Origin: Pseudomonas sp. NFR16
GTDB lineage: Bacteria > Pseudomonadota > Gammaproteobacteria > Pseudomonadales > Pseudomonadaceae
Reading direction: 5' to 3'
Length of the DNA stretch: 64,000 bases
NCBI RefSeq assembly: GCF_900108875.1
Contig: NZ_FNYJ01000002.1
Span: 887,245-951,244 of the forward strand
Shown here: piece by piece, positions 17,623 through 27,582 of the stretch
How the letters are laid out: each line of letters begins with the position of its first letter
Numbering within the stretch: the first letter of the stretch is position 1
The notes under the pieces: model-generated
Database searches by the model: none
The model's input: the letters and a program-made list of their open reading frames with translations, nothing else
What the model was told of the DNA's origin: nothing
Made by a program: the position numbers and the translations under genes

Positions 17623-18525
17623 TCAGTGGCGGCCTGAAAGTTGTTCGAGGGCCGCGCGCAGATCGGTGAATCGGAAAGTGAAACTTGCTTCTTGCAGGCG
17701 ACCGGGGCGGGCACGCTGGCCGCCCAGGAGCAGAATCGACAACTCGCCCAGCAGCAGGCGTAACGCAACCGCGGGCATAGGCATGAAGGCCGGGCGGTGC
17801 AGAATAGCGGCCAATGTCTTGGCGAAATCGCGATTGCGCACCGGTGATGGCGCACAGGCATTATAAGGACCTTGAGCGTCGTCCCGGTTCAACAGAAAAT
17901 CAATCGCCGCGATTTGATCGTCGATATGAACCCACGGCATCCATTGCCGTCCGTTCCCGATCGGGCCGCCCATGCCCATTTTGAACGGCGGCAGCAGCCG
18001 CTGCAGCATGCCGCCCTCGCCAGCCAGGACCAGACCGGTGCGCAGCAGGACGACGCGAATGCCCAGCGCTTCGGCACGCTGAGCGGTTTCTTCCCAGGCA
18101 ATGCACAGCCGGCTGGCGAAATCCTCGCTGACCGGCGCGCACGTTTCGTCCAGCTCGCGTTCGCCCCCATCGCCGTACCAGCCCACCGCCGAACCGGAAA
18201 TCAGCACCGCAGGTTTCTGTTCACGCCGCTCAAGCCAGGTCACGAGTTGTTCGGTCAACGTGATCCGGCTGTCCCAAAGAAGCATTTTGCGTTTGCGGGT
18301 CCAGGGCCGGTCGGCGATCGGCGCGCCCGCCAGATTGACCACGGCATCGACCTGCTGTGCGCCCATATCGTCCGGATGGGCAATGCCCCGCACACCAGCC
18401 CCGCACAGCCTTGGCACCTCATCGGGCCTGCGGCTCCACACCGTCAATTGGTGGCCCAGATCGAGCCAGTGTCGACACAGACGACGACCTATCAACCCTG
18501 TACCGCCGGTCAGCAAGATGTGCAT
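17623..18525 (-). CDS. TIGR01777 family NAD-dependent epimerase-like protein (YfcH type)
   Basis: A 300-residue extended short-chain dehydrogenase-like protein. The N-terminal nucleotide-binding motif is [20 protein letters not shown], and [17 protein letters not shown] is the TIGR01777 hallmark. The catalytic-like region is [18 protein letters not shown], and the DUF1731 C-terminal domain ends with the [13 protein letters not shown] segment. Often named cell division inhibitor SulA-like in old annotations, without good evidence. It forms an operon with hemH, 14 bases downstream. Substrate unknown. GAGG lies upstream of ATG 18525. Confidence 0.85.
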   Translation of the reverse strand: MHILLTGGTGLIGRRLCRHWLDLGHQLTVWSRRPDEVPRLCGAGVRGIAHPDDMGAQQVDAVVNLAGAPIADRPWTRKRKMLLWDSRITLTEQLVTWLERREQKPAVLISGSAVGWYGDGGERELDETCAPVSEDFASRLCIAWEETAQRAEALGIRVVLLRTGLVLAGEGGMLQRLLPPFKMGMGGPIGNGRQWMPWVHIDDQIAAIDFLLNRDDAQGPYNACAPSPVRNRDFAKTLAAILHRPAFMPMPAVALRLLLGELSILLLGGQRARPGRLQEASFTFRFTDLRAALEQLSGRH

Positions 18526-18750
18526 GAGTGAGTTCCTCGCGTGGCGTTCGTCGCAAATCAGTAGTCTATTTCTTCACAAACAACGCGCTTGTGAACGAAG
18601 CGAACAGTTGAACCATAGGCCACGCTATAGAGAACGGTCTTGCTGACGCGGTTCGATTTATCCGTTCGGAGGGTTGAACGATTCGGGTGAAGCGTCAGAC
18701 TCAACATTGAGGCTTGAGCAAGGCCATCGTCCTGAACGTCGAAGGACGAC

Positions 18751-20024
<1,274 letters not shown>

Positions 20025-20032
20025 TCGCGACC

Positions 20033-20107
20033 TTGTACAAATGATTTGACTTGTATAACGGCAAACCTATGATGGACAAATATTGTACAGGCATTACTTT
20101 CTGTACA
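20033..20107 (+). promoter_or_regulatory. Two pairs of TGTACA-N12-TGTA(T/C)A sites, probable MerR-type operators
   Basis: TTGTACA at 20033 and TTGTATA at 20051, and then TTGTACA at 20083 and CTGTACA at 20101, form two direct repeats. Each has exactly 18 bases between starts (hexamers TGTACA with N12 spacing). A possible promoter between them has TTGACT (20046-20051) and TATGAT (20068-20073). TTGTACA half-sites spaced by 12 bases are known for the MerR-family protein MlrA of E. coli, and similar sites are reported for LitR-type light regulators. Binding by the MerR-type protein encoded at 21116 is inferred. Confidence 0.6.
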
Positions 20108-20129
20108 AGTCGCTTATCGAGGTCTTGCC

Positions 20130-21110
20130 ATGTCTGCCGTATCCGATCCATTACCGGAAGATGCATCCAAGCCCAAGCTCGGCGTCAGTGCCTGCCTGAT
20201 GGGCGTCGAAGTCCGGTATAACGGCGGGCATAAAGAATCCCACCTGCTGACCCGCGCGCTCAGTGAACACTTCGACTTCGTTCCTGCGTGCCCTGAAGTC
20301 GCCATCGGTATGGGCATCCCCCGCGAAGCGATTCGGCTGGTCGGCGATCCGGAAAACCCGCAGGCCGTTGGCACCGTTCACACCGACATGAATGTCACCC
20401 AGGCGCTGGCCGACTACGGCGAGCACATGGCCCAGGAAATGGACGATATCTGCGGCTACATCTTCATGCAGAAATCGCCGTCCTGCGGCCTCGAGAGGGT
20501 CAAGGTCTACCGAGACAACGGTGCGCCTTTCGACGCAGGTGGACGCGGTATCTACGCTCAGGCGTTTTGCGCCCGACATCCGGATCTGCCGGTCGAGGAA
20601 GATGGCCGACTCAACGACCCGGTGCTGCGCGAAAACTTCATAACGCGTGTGTTCGCCTATTCCGCCTGGCAACAGGTGCTCAAAGGCGGTATCACGCGAC
20701 GCGCGCTCACCGAATTTCACTCGCGCTACAAGTATCAGCTCATGGCCAACGACCCTATCCAGTACAAAGTGCTGGGCAACCTGTTGGGCAACATGGGCCG
20801 TAACGATCCCTGCGAAATCGCCCCGCGTTATTTTTCTCAGTTGATGGCCGCCCTGAAGAAGCCTGCTACGCGCCGCACTCATACCAACGTGTTGCAGCAT
20901 TTGTGCGGGTACCTGCGCCAGACCATCAGCGCCTCCGACAAGAAAGAGATCCAGGGCGTCATCAACCAGTACCACCAGGGCATCGTCCCTCTGGTCGTAC
21001 CGCTGACACTGCTCAAGCACCATTTCCGTCAACACCCGGACCCTTACATCGCGCTACAGGTTTACCTGCAACCGCATCCGGAAAACCTAAGCCTGCGCAA
21101 CGCGATCTGA
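20130..21110 (+). CDS. DUF523-DUF1722 fusion protein (TudS-like / YbgA-like)
   Basis: A 326-residue fusion. The N-terminal DUF523 domain (about residues 15-160) has three spaced cysteines, SACLMG, PACPEV and SPSCG. In the characterised family member TudS, three such cysteines hold a [4Fe-4S] cluster that removes sulfur from thiouracil. The C-terminal DUF1722 domain (about 190-320, starting near RRALTEFHSRYKYQLMAND) is homologous to E. coli YbgA, whose gene lies directly before phrB. Here too a photolyase gene follows, after the MerR-type regulator. Paired TGTACA sites lie upstream. The activity of the fused protein is unknown; iron-sulfur binding is inferred from the cysteines. Confidence 0.82.
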   Translation: MSAVSDPLPEDASKPKLGVSACLMGVEVRYNGGHKESHLLTRALSEHFDFVPACPEVAIGMGIPREAIRLVGDPENPQAVGTVHTDMNVTQALADYGEHMAQEMDDICGYIFMQKSPSCGLERVKVYRDNGAPFDAGGRGIYAQAFCARHPDLPVEEDGRLNDPVLRENFITRVFAYSAWQQVLKGGITRRALTEFHSRYKYQLMANDPIQYKVLGNLLGNMGRNDPCEIAPRYFSQLMAALKKPATRRTHTNVLQHLCGYLRQTISASDKKEIQGVINQYHQGIVPLVVPLTLLKHHFRQHPDPYIALQVYLQPHPENLSLRNAI

Positions 21111-21115
21111 GACAC

Positions 21116-22054
21116 ATGAAAAACAACCACTTGGAAGTACTGGACAATGATCCGCAGGCGTACGCCAGCGCGCTCGAAGAAGGCTGGTTGCCGATTCGCG
21201 AAGTGGCGCGCCTGACCGGCGTCAATGCCGTCACCCTGCGCGCGTGGGAGCGACGCTACGGGCTGATCGTGCCTCATCGCACGCCAAAGGGGCATCGGCT
21301 ATACAGCACCGCACACGTGGATCGTGTGCTGGCGATCCTCACCTGGCTCAATCGCGGCGTATCGGTCAGTCAGGTCAAGCAACTCATTGACGAGAAAGAA
21401 GCGCCGCCGCCCCATCCGGAAAACGATTGGGATCAGCTGCGTCAGAGTTTGCAGGACGCCATCACAGCGCTCGCAGAGCGTCGGCTGGACGACACGCTGA
21501 ACCGCGCGATGTCGCTGTATCCGCCGCGCACGCTGTGTGAGCAGCTGTTATTGCCGCTGCTCGCTTCGCTCGAACAACGCTGGCAGGGCCAGTTCGGCGC
21601 ACAGCTGGAACGCGTGTTTTTCCATTCCTGGCTGCGCAGCAAATTCGGCGCCCGGCTTTACCACAACAACCGGCAAGTCAATGGCGCGCCGTTACTGCTG
21701 ATCAACCAGTCCGATCTGCCGCTGGAGCCTCACGTATGGCTGACCGCTTGGCTGTTGAGCAGCACCGATTGCCCCGTGGAGGTCTTCGACTGGCCGCTGC
21801 CTGCCGGTGAACTGGCCCTCGCCTGCGAGTACCTCAAGCCGCGCGCGGTGCTGCTGTATTCGAGCAAGTCGCTGAATGTGGCGCAGTTGCCTCGCCTGCT
21901 TCAGAACATCGAGTGCCCGAAGTTGATCCTTGGCCCGACGGTGCGCATCCATTCGGCCGACTTATCCGTATCTGCCAGTGAGATCGCCGGACTGACGCTC
22001 GCTGAAGACCCGTTGACCGCCCAGACCGCACTGCAGCATCTCGGGCTCATCTAG
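21116..22054 (+). CDS. MerR family transcriptional regulator (LitR/MlrA-like, no B12 motif)
   Basis: A 312-residue regulator. The N-terminal MerR winged-helix domain (about residues 22-90) reads PIREVARLTGVNAVTLRAWE followed by RRYGLIVPHRTPKGHRLYS. The C-terminal domain (about 110-310) resembles the helical plus Rossmann-like part of LitR/CarH proteins but lacks the D-x-H-x-x-G cobalamin motif. In P. putida, such regulators (PplR type) control photolyase and other light-induced genes with a LOV protein; no LOV gene is in this window. ATG 21116 lies five bases after the upstream stop, and phr follows at four bases. A self-regulated, light-responsive operon is inferred. Confidence 0.82.
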   Translation: MKNNHLEVLDNDPQAYASALEEGWLPIREVARLTGVNAVTLRAWERRYGLIVPHRTPKGHRLYSTAHVDRVLAILTWLNRGVSVSQVKQLIDEKEAPPPHPENDWDQLRQSLQDAITALAERRLDDTLNRAMSLYPPRTLCEQLLLPLLASLEQRWQGQFGAQLERVFFHSWLRSKFGARLYHNNRQVNGAPLLLINQSDLPLEPHVWLTAWLLSSTDCPVEVFDWPLPAGELALACEYLKPRAVLLYSSKSLNVAQLPRLLQNIECPKLILGPTVRIHSADLSVSASEIAGLTLAEDPLTAQTALQHLGLI

Positions 22055-22057
22055 GAC

Positions 22058-23509
22058 ATGACCATGCAATTGATATGGCTGCGCAGTGATTTGCGCGTAC
22101 ACGACAATACTGCCTTGAGCGCGGCCATGGAATCGGGCCCGACGCTGGCCGTGTACATGATCAGTCCAGCCCAGTGGCTACGCCATGACGATGCAGCCTG
22201 CAAGGTGGATTTCTGGCTGCGCAACCTCGTGGAACTCGAAAAGGCGCTGGCTGCGCTCAACGTGCCGCTGGTGATCGTTCATGCCGACACCTGGCAGCAC
22301 GCGCCTAAAACGCTGCTCGATGTGTGCAGGCAACACGGGATCGAGCAAGTCCATGTCAACGATGAATACGGCGTCAATGAGACCGGGCGCGACCGCAAGG
22401 TCGAAGCCGAGCTGGACAAGCACGGCATCGGTTTCAGGCGTCATCTCGATCAGCTGTTTTTCCAGCCCGGCAGCGTGCTGACCAAAAGCGGCAACTACTT
22501 CAAGGTCTTCACCCAGTTTCGCAAGGTGTGCTACGGGCGCCTGCACTACTCCATGCCTGCGCTCGTACGCCTGCCGAAAGCGCAGCAGGCGGTCTCGGTC
22601 AAAAGCGACGAGATTCCAACGCACGTGAAGGGATTCGCTACCCCGCCCGATTCATTGCGCAAACTGTGGCCGGCAGGCGAGGATGAAGCCCGCAAGCGCC
22701 TGGAACAGTTCACGGATGAGCAGGTGCATTACTATCAGGACGAGCGCGATTTTCCAGCCAAACCGGGCACCAGCCAGCTGTCTGCCTACCTGGCCGCTGG
22801 CGTCGTGTCACCCCGTCAATGCCTGCACGCGGCATTGCGCAGCAACAACGGCGAGTTCGAAAGCGGAAACACCGGTTCAGTGACCTGGATCAACGAGCTG
22901 ATCTGGCGCGAGTTCTATAAACACGTGCTGGTGGGTTTTCCACGCGTTTCCCGCCATCGCGCATTCCGTCCGGAAACCGAGGCGTTGAACTGGCGTCAGG
23001 CGCCCAAGGATCTGGAGGCCTGGCAGCAAGGTCGGACGGGGTTGCCGATTGTCGATGCCGCCATGCGCCAATTACTCGAAACCGGCTGGATGCATAACCG
23101 CTTGCGCATGGTGGTGGCGATGTTCCTGACCAAAAACCTGTTGATCGACTGGCGCGAAGGTGAGCGCTTTTTCATGCAGCACCTGATCGACGGCGATTTG
23201 GCGGCCAACAATGGCGGTTGGCAGTGGAGTTCGTCGACCGGCACCGATTCCTCGCCCTACTTCCGGATCTTCAATGCCATCAGCCAGTCCGAACGGTTCG
23301 ATCCCAACGGCCACTTCATCAAAACCTGGATTCCGGAGCTTGCAGAGCTGAACAAGCGCGACATTCATAACCCGGCATCGCTGGGCGGATTATTCGGCGT
23401 GGAAGGCTATCCAGCGCCGATCGTCGACTTGAAGTCGAGCCGCGAGCGAGCACTTCAGGCCTTCAAATCACTGCCGCATCGACAAGCAGAGACTCATGAC
23501 CATGAGTGA
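22058..23509 (+). CDS. phrB: Deoxyribodipyrimidine photolyase (class I CPD)
   Basis: Uses blue light to split cyclobutane pyrimidine dimers in DNA. The 483-residue protein has the N-terminal antenna domain (MQLIWLRSDLRVHDNTALSA). It has the FAD-binding C-terminal block with TSQLSAYLAAGVVSPRQC, the VTWINELIWREFYKHVL helix and NNGGWQWSSSTGTDSSPYFR, all standard for class I photolyases. ATG 22058 follows the MerR-type gene after three bases, and the 3' end overlaps the next gene by 14 bases. The whole run is one operon with the regulator. Synteny matches phr, PA4660. Identification is firm. Confidence 0.95.
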   Translation: MTMQLIWLRSDLRVHDNTALSAAMESGPTLAVYMISPAQWLRHDDAACKVDFWLRNLVELEKALAALNVPLVIVHADTWQHAPKTLLDVCRQHGIEQVHVNDEYGVNETGRDRKVEAELDKHGIGFRRHLDQLFFQPGSVLTKSGNYFKVFTQFRKVCYGRLHYSMPALVRLPKAQQAVSVKSDEIPTHVKGFATPPDSLRKLWPAGEDEARKRLEQFTDEQVHYYQDERDFPAKPGTSQLSAYLAAGVVSPRQCLHAALRSNNGEFESGNTGSVTWINELIWREFYKHVLVGFPRVSRHRAFRPETEALNWRQAPKDLEAWQQGRTGLPIVDAAMRQLLETGWMHNRLRMVVAMFLTKNLLIDWREGERFFMQHLIDGDLAANNGGWQWSSSTGTDSSPYFRIFNAISQSERFDPNGHFIKTWIPELAELNKRDIHNPASLGGLFGVEGYPAPIVDLKSSRERALQAFKSLPHRQAETHDHE

Positions 23510-23927
23510 ATTCCTGCGCGACTATGCCCGACGCTTCGCCGCGTTGAACAAAGACAACCTTGAGCGCCTGGGCGAACTGTACGCGGACGATATCGCGTTC
23601 GCCGACCCCATGCGCAAGGCCCAGGGCCTGGCAGAAGTGCGCCGGTATTTCGCCGAGCTCTACGCCAACGTCAGTGATCTGCAGTTTGAATTCCACGCCT
23701 TCGACCAGGTGCGCGAAGGCAAGGGCTATCTGCGCTGGACCAGGACCTACTGCCATCCTCGCCTGAACCAGGGCGAACCGATTGCCGTCCAGGGTTGCTC
23801 GCATCTGTTGTGGGCAGAAAACAAAGTCTTTCAGCACCGCGACTTCTTCGACGCAGGCGCGTTGCTGTATGAACACGTGCCCGTCATGGGCCGCATGATT
23901 CGCTGGCTTAAACGGAGGCTGGCTTGA
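23496..23927 (+). CDS. NTF2-like (SnoaL fold) protein
   Basis: A 143-residue protein with the nuclear-transport-factor-2-like cone fold pattern: an N-terminal helix (FLRDYARRFAALNKDNLERL), ELYADDIAFADPM, FAELYANVSDLQFEFHAF, and C-terminal strands ending in FFDAGALLYEHVP. It overlaps the end of phrB by 14 bases and is the last gene of that operon. Genes of this type follow photolyase in several pseudomonads and are light-induced with it, as far as I recall. No catalytic residues can be assigned, so a ligand-binding or isomerase role is open. Confidence 0.78.
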   Translation: MTMSEFLRDYARRFAALNKDNLERLGELYADDIAFADPMRKAQGLAEVRRYFAELYANVSDLQFEFHAFDQVREGKGYLRWTRTYCHPRLNQGEPIAVQGCSHLLWAENKVFQHRDFFDAGALLYEHVPVMGRMIRWLKRRLA

Positions 23928-24103
23928 AACTCGTGCCTGGCTGGCAGGCGCCAGAGGCACACGGCATTGACGTTGGCCGATAAGCAGCTGAAGGTCGGGC
24001 CTCGGCGGGGCCTGACTCATGACGGCCTCGTAGTAATTTCGTTGACAGCCACGTCCGTCAGACTGACCACCGGTCTGCTGTGCGCTGCTTTACACTGCCG
24101 CCC

Positions 24104-24412
24104 ATGACTGCCATCCCCGTGCTTCAAATCCCTGCCGATCCTGTCGTCACCTGCTCAACCTGCGCGGCGTGCTGCTGCCAGCTTGAAGTGATGCTGATCA
24201 CCGACACCGGTGTTCCCGAGCGTTTCATCGACACTGACGATTGGGGCGGTGAAGTGATGCTGCGCCTGGACGATGGCTGGTGCGCCGCGCTCGATCGCGA
24301 CACGATGATGTGCACGATTTACGACAGACGTCCGTTGATCTGCAGAGAATTCGAGATGGGTGCGCCCGAGTGCATCACGGAGCGGGAAGGGATTGCGACG
24401 GCGTATCTGTGA
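24104..24412 (+). CDS. YkgJ family cysteine cluster protein
   Basis: A 102-residue protein of the YkgJ (zinc/iron-chelating) family. It has the cysteine pattern CSTCAACCC near residue 17, then a CAALD segment, and CTIYDRRPLICREFEMGAPEC near residues 70-91. These cysteines probably hold a metal ion or iron-sulfur cluster. ATG 24104 is chosen because it opens the family-like N-terminus MTAIPVLQIP; an earlier in-frame ATG at 24080 precedes non-similar sequence. It stands alone after the photolyase operon, separated by about 180 bases in which no further gene is seen. Function unknown. Confidence 0.82.
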   Translation: MTAIPVLQIPADPVVTCSTCAACCCQLEVMLITDTGVPERFIDTDDWGGEVMLRLDDGWCAALDRDTMMCTIYDRRPLICREFEMGAPECITEREGIATAYL

Positions 24413-24441
24413 GTGTCACGGATCCGCCATTGTTGCAGGCA

Positions 24442-24468
24442 TTGTAGGAGTGAGTTCGCTCACGAAGG
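24442..24468 (+). repeat. Single REP element, family B
   Basis: TTGTAGGAGTGAGTTCGCTC followed by ACGAAGG is one REP unit without a clear inverted partner. A separate hairpin (GGCTGACGCG ... CGCGTCAGCC) follows to about 24516. Confidence 0.7.
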
Positions 24469-24555
24469 CTGACGCGCAGACGCTGCATCCTTTGCGGATG
24501 CACCCGCGTCAGCCGACGGACTCCCACAGCTCGACGAGCCGCAGCGATAAATCGC

Positions 24556-25074
24556 TTAGAACGGCATCGTGTAGTGAATGGCGTAGCTTTCGATACCGTC
24601 GTTGTTGGTGGTCATGCCGCCATTGGAGTAGTGAGTGGCACGCAGGCCGACTTCATGTCCACCGGCGAAGCGCAGACCGAAGCCCAGGCGGTCTTCGAAC
24701 TGGAACGCGCTGCCCAGTTTATTGCCTTCGACTTCCGTGCGCTGGAATACAGCAGCACCGATACCAGCCTCGATGTATGGCTTGACGCTATCGCCGGCAA
24801 ATTCGTAAACGAAGACAGGCGAGAACGACAGGCTGTTGTTGCTCGAGTTTTTGTCGCCTTCCCAATAGGTGTATGCACCGCTCCAGTAACCGGTCAGACG
24901 ACCGACGCCGGTTTGCCACCAGCTCTTATCCCAATCAAATTGCGCGCCCAAGCGATACGTCATGGTCGATTCGCCGGTCTGCCCCACCGAAAACTCAACC
25001 CCATCAGCTTGTGCGATTGCACTTTGCCCCGTTAAAGCGGCCGCAATCGCAGCCAAACAAAACAGTCGCTTCAT
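24556..25074 (-). CDS. pagL: Lipid A 3-O-deacylase (acyloxyacyl hydrolase)
   Basis: An outer-membrane beta-barrel enzyme that removes the 3-O-linked acyl chain of lipid A, altering LPS recognition and membrane properties. The 172-residue precursor has a signal peptide (MKRLFCLAAIAAALTGQSAI...). The catalytic His-Ser pair is in RATHYSNGG near residue 149, with the catalytic Glu in NNDGIESYAIHYTMPF. The protein ends in Phe, as outer-membrane barrels do. ATG 25074 is preferred to 25083 by the signal peptide. In PAO1, pagL (PA4661) also lies between phr and murI. It is transcribed alone. Confidence 0.92.
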   Translation of the reverse strand: MKRLFCLAAIAAALTGQSAIAQADGVEFSVGQTGESTMTYRLGAQFDWDKSWWQTGVGRLTGYWSGAYTYWEGDKNSSNNSLSFSPVFVYEFAGDSVKPYIEAGIGAAVFQRTEVEGNKLGSAFQFEDRLGFGLRFAGGHEVGLRATHYSNGGMTTNNDGIESYAIHYTMPF

Positions 25075-25143
25075 CTGAAACATCCCATTTTCGAGTGCAG
25101 TTAGAAAAATTTTTATATCAACAGACGTGCTGTAGAAATCCGG

Positions 25144-25163
25144 CGCTGAACATTAGTTCAGCG
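25144..25163. terminator. Hairpin between murI and pagL
   Basis: A perfect 8-bp stem CGCTGAAC-ATTA-GTTCAGCG lies just after murI, whose operon runs leftward. There is no clear T-run on either side, so it is a candidate terminator or transcript-end stabiliser only. Confidence 0.45.
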
Positions 25164-25188
25164 GCAAACAGTGCTATTCACGTTTTTT

Positions 25189-25989
25189 TCACGAAACGAA
25201 GCTTCGCACACTGTCAGATTTTTTCCAGAGCAACGGTAGGATGTTTCTGAAATTTTCTGGATCACCGCTCGTCCAGAATTGGGTGGGATGACTTGTTCCG
25301 GTGGCCAGAAGGTCTCGCTGACCGAGCAAACGCTGCAGTTGGCGGGCAACAGCAGCGCCGGTGTCGATCAGCGATATGGACGGCGGAATCATCTCGCGCA
25401 GCAGCGGCTTAAGGAATGGATAGTGGGTGCAACCGAGAATGATCGTGTCGCAGCCACCAACCAGCAAAGGCTCGACGTAGCTGTGCAGCAGTTGCCGGAT
25501 GTGCGCGCTGGCGAGGTCTCCGGTCTCGATCAGTTCGACCAGGCCGGGGCACGGTTGAGTGATGACCTGCACGTCCGCTGCGAACCGATCAAGGAGCGCG
25601 GCAAACTTTGCGCTTTGCAAAGTGCCGGTCGTCGCCAGCACACCGACCACGCCGCTGCGGGTGGCTGCGGCGGCGGGTTTGACCGCGGGCTCCATGCCCA
25701 CGATCGGCCAGTCCGGGTAGCGCTCGCGCAGGTCCGCAACGCCTGCGACCGTTGCGGTGTTGCAGGCCAAAACCAACGCCTTGGCGCCCTTCTCGCGAAA
25801 GAACTCGGCGATCGCCACACAGCGGCGACGAATGAACTCAGGGGTTTTCTCGCCATACGGAATGTGCCCGCAATCGGCGACGTAGAGCAGCGATTCGCTC
25901 GGCAACAACTGATGGATTTCGCCCAGCACCGACAGGCCGCCGACGCCTGAGTCGAACACGCCTACCGGGGCGTCGCTGTCTCTGTTCAT
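25189..25989 (-). CDS. murI: Glutamate racemase
   Basis: Makes D-glutamate for peptidoglycan by interconverting L- and D-glutamate, in the cytosol. The 266-residue protein has the N-terminal [13 protein letters not shown] block and the two catalytic cysteines in [12 protein letters not shown] and [16 protein letters not shown] 25989 gives the normal family start ([15 protein letters not shown]) and lies ten bases after the moeB stop; the frame open to 26058 would overlap moeB. It is the last gene of the hemA-prfA-prmC-moeB-murI operon, the same order as PA4666 to PA4662. Confidence 0.95.
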   Translation of the reverse strand: MNRDSDAPVGVFDSGVGGLSVLGEIHQLLPSESLLYVADCGHIPYGEKTPEFIRRRCVAIAEFFREKGAKALVLACNTATVAGVADLRERYPDWPIVGMEPAVKPAAAATRSGVVGVLATTGTLQSAKFAALLDRFAADVQVITQPCPGLVELIETGDLASAHIRQLLHSYVEPLLVGGCDTIILGCTHYPFLKPLLREMIPPSISLIDTGAAVARQLQRLLGQRDLLATGTSHPTQFWTSGDPENFRNILPLLWKKSDSVRSFVS

Positions 25990-25999
25990 ACGCGACCGT

Positions 26000-26755
26000 T
26001 CATTGGCGAGCGCTGCCGCAGACGCTGCAGCCCGGATCGCGTTTGACTTTAAGCTCACGGAATCGAGTGCTTAGGGCATCGATCAGCAACAGCCGGCCGA
26101 CCAGCGGCTCGCCAAATTCGGCCAGCACCTTCAGGGCCTCAAGCGCTTGCAGGCTGCCGACCAATCCGACCAGCGGCCCAATCACGCCGGCCTCGCTGCA
26201 GGTGAGTTCACTTTCGCTGCCGTGCCCGTACAGGCAGTGGTAGCACGGGCTCTCGGCGCGACGCGGATCAAATACCGACAGCTGCCCTTCGAGGCGAATG
26301 GCGGCGCCGCTCACCAGAGGCCTGCCTGCCGCCACGCATGCAGCGTTGACGGCCTCGCGCGTTGAAAAGTTGTCGGAACAATCGAGCACCACATCAACGG
26401 CCTCAACGGTAGCTGCGAGCGAATCCGAATCCAGGGCGGCGCGATGAGCGACCAGTCGGACCTGCGGATTGATCGCCGTCAGCCGGCTCATGGCTGAATC
26501 GACTTTGCTCTGACCGACGCTCTGAGTGTCATGGATGATCTGGCGTTGCAGATTGGTCAGATCGACGCTGTCGAAATCCGCCAGATGCAGTTCGCCGACG
26601 CCGGCAGCGGCCAGGTACAGCGCCACCGGCGAACCGAGTCCGCCCATGCCGACGATCAGCGCGCGGCTCTGTTTGAGGCGCAACTGACCGTCGATATCCA
26701 CCTGCTGCAAGAGAATCTGCCGGCTGTAGCGCAGCAGCTCGTCGTCAGTCAGCAC
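26000..26755 (-). CDS. moeB: Molybdopterin-synthase adenylyltransferase (HesA/MoeB/ThiF family)
   Basis: Adenylates the C-terminal glycine of the sulfur-carrier MoaD, or a related carrier, for molybdopterin synthesis. The 251-residue E1-like enzyme has the ATP-binding glycine motif [20 protein letters not shown]. It has the Asp/Arg region [15 protein letters not shown] and DCSDNFSTR, and the structural zinc pairs CYHC and CSVC. It overlaps the end of prmC by seven bases and precedes murI by ten, so it is inside the operon. MoaD or ThiS specificity cannot be decided from sequence alone, but position fits PA4663 moeB. Confidence 0.9.
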   Translation of the reverse strand: MLTDDELLRYSRQILLQQVDIDGQLRLKQSRALIVGMGGLGSPVALYLAAAGVGELHLADFDSVDLTNLQRQIIHDTQSVGQSKVDSAMSRLTAINPQVRLVAHRAALDSDSLAATVEAVDVVLDCSDNFSTREAVNAACVAAGRPLVSGAAIRLEGQLSVFDPRRAESPCYHCLYGHGSESELTCSEAGVIGPLVGLVGSLQALEALKVLAEFGEPLVGRLLLIDALSTRFRELKVKRDPGCSVCGSARQ

Positions 26756-27582
26756 GGCACGCGCCCGAAGGTAATGCGTTCATGTTCCCCCAGATCCCGA
26801 CGTGTCTGGATCTGCTCGAAACCGTGGCTGTGCAGAAGATCGCGTACCGCCGGGCCCTGATCGTAGCCATGTTCCAGCAGCAACCAGCCCCCCGCTTCCA
26901 GATGCTCTGGCGCCTGCGAGACGATCAGCCGCAGATCGTCCAGGCCGTCCGTGCCGGACACCAGCGCGCTGCTGGGCTCGAAACGCACATCGCCTTCGAC
27001 CAGATGCGGGTCATTGGAGGCTATATAAGGAGGGTTGCTCAGGATCAGGTCGAACCGCTGACCTTGTACGGCGCTGAACCAATGGCTGCTCAGCACAGTG
27101 GCGTTGTCCAGATGCAGACGCTGGCGATTTCGCTCTGCCAGCTCGACGGCTTCATCCACCCGATCCACCGCTGTGACAGACCACTGCGGACGATCCTTGG
27201 CCAGCGACAGCGCGATGGCGCCGGTGCCGGTGCCCAGATCGAGCAAGCGATGCGGGATCGGGCCAGGCAGTAACTCCAATGCAGTTTCCACCAGCATTTC
27301 GGTTTCCGGACGTGGAATCAATGTGTGCGTTGCGACTTCAAGATCGATGTTCCAGAAGCCCTGCTGACCCAGGATGTAGGCCACTGGCTCACCGGTTCGT
27401 CGGCGTTGCAGATAGCCGTCGAACGTCTGCGCCGCCTCGGTGCTGACGATACGCTCGGGCCAGGTGTGCAGGAAACTGCGCGGCTTGCCCAGGGCAGCCG
27501 CCAGCAGCAGTTCGACATCCAGACGCGCTGTCGGAGAGTCCGGCAGTTCGGCGCTTCTTAACAAGCTGGCGATGATGGTCAT
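26749..27582 (-). CDS. prmC: Peptide chain release factor N5-glutamine methyltransferase
   Basis: Methylates the glutamine of the GGQ motif of release factors RF1 and RF2, raising termination efficiency. The 277-residue protein has an N-terminal helical substrate domain (about 1-75) and a SAM-binding domain with LLDLGTGTGAIALSLA. The catalytic NPPY motif is in LILSNPPYIASND. Its start abuts the prfA stop with no gap and its end overlaps moeB by seven bases, so enzyme and substrate genes are tightly linked. Identification is firm. Confidence 0.95.
   Translation of the reverse strand: MTIIASLLRSAELPDSPTARLDVELLLAAALGKPRSFLHTWPERIVSTEAAQTFDGYLQRRRTGEPVAYILGQQGFWNIDLEVATHTLIPRPETEMLVETALELLPGPIPHRLLDLGTGTGAIALSLAKDRPQWSVTAVDRVDEAVELAERNRQRLHLDNATVLSSHWFSAVQGQRFDLILSNPPYIASNDPHLVEGDVRFEPSSALVSGTDGLDDLRLIVSQAPEHLEAGGWLLLEHGYDQGPAVRDLLHSHGFEQIQTRRDLGEHERITFGRVPC

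Noticed and set aside
24360..24785. Open frame of 141 codons on the plus strand
   Set aside because: It runs through a REP element and antisense to pagL.
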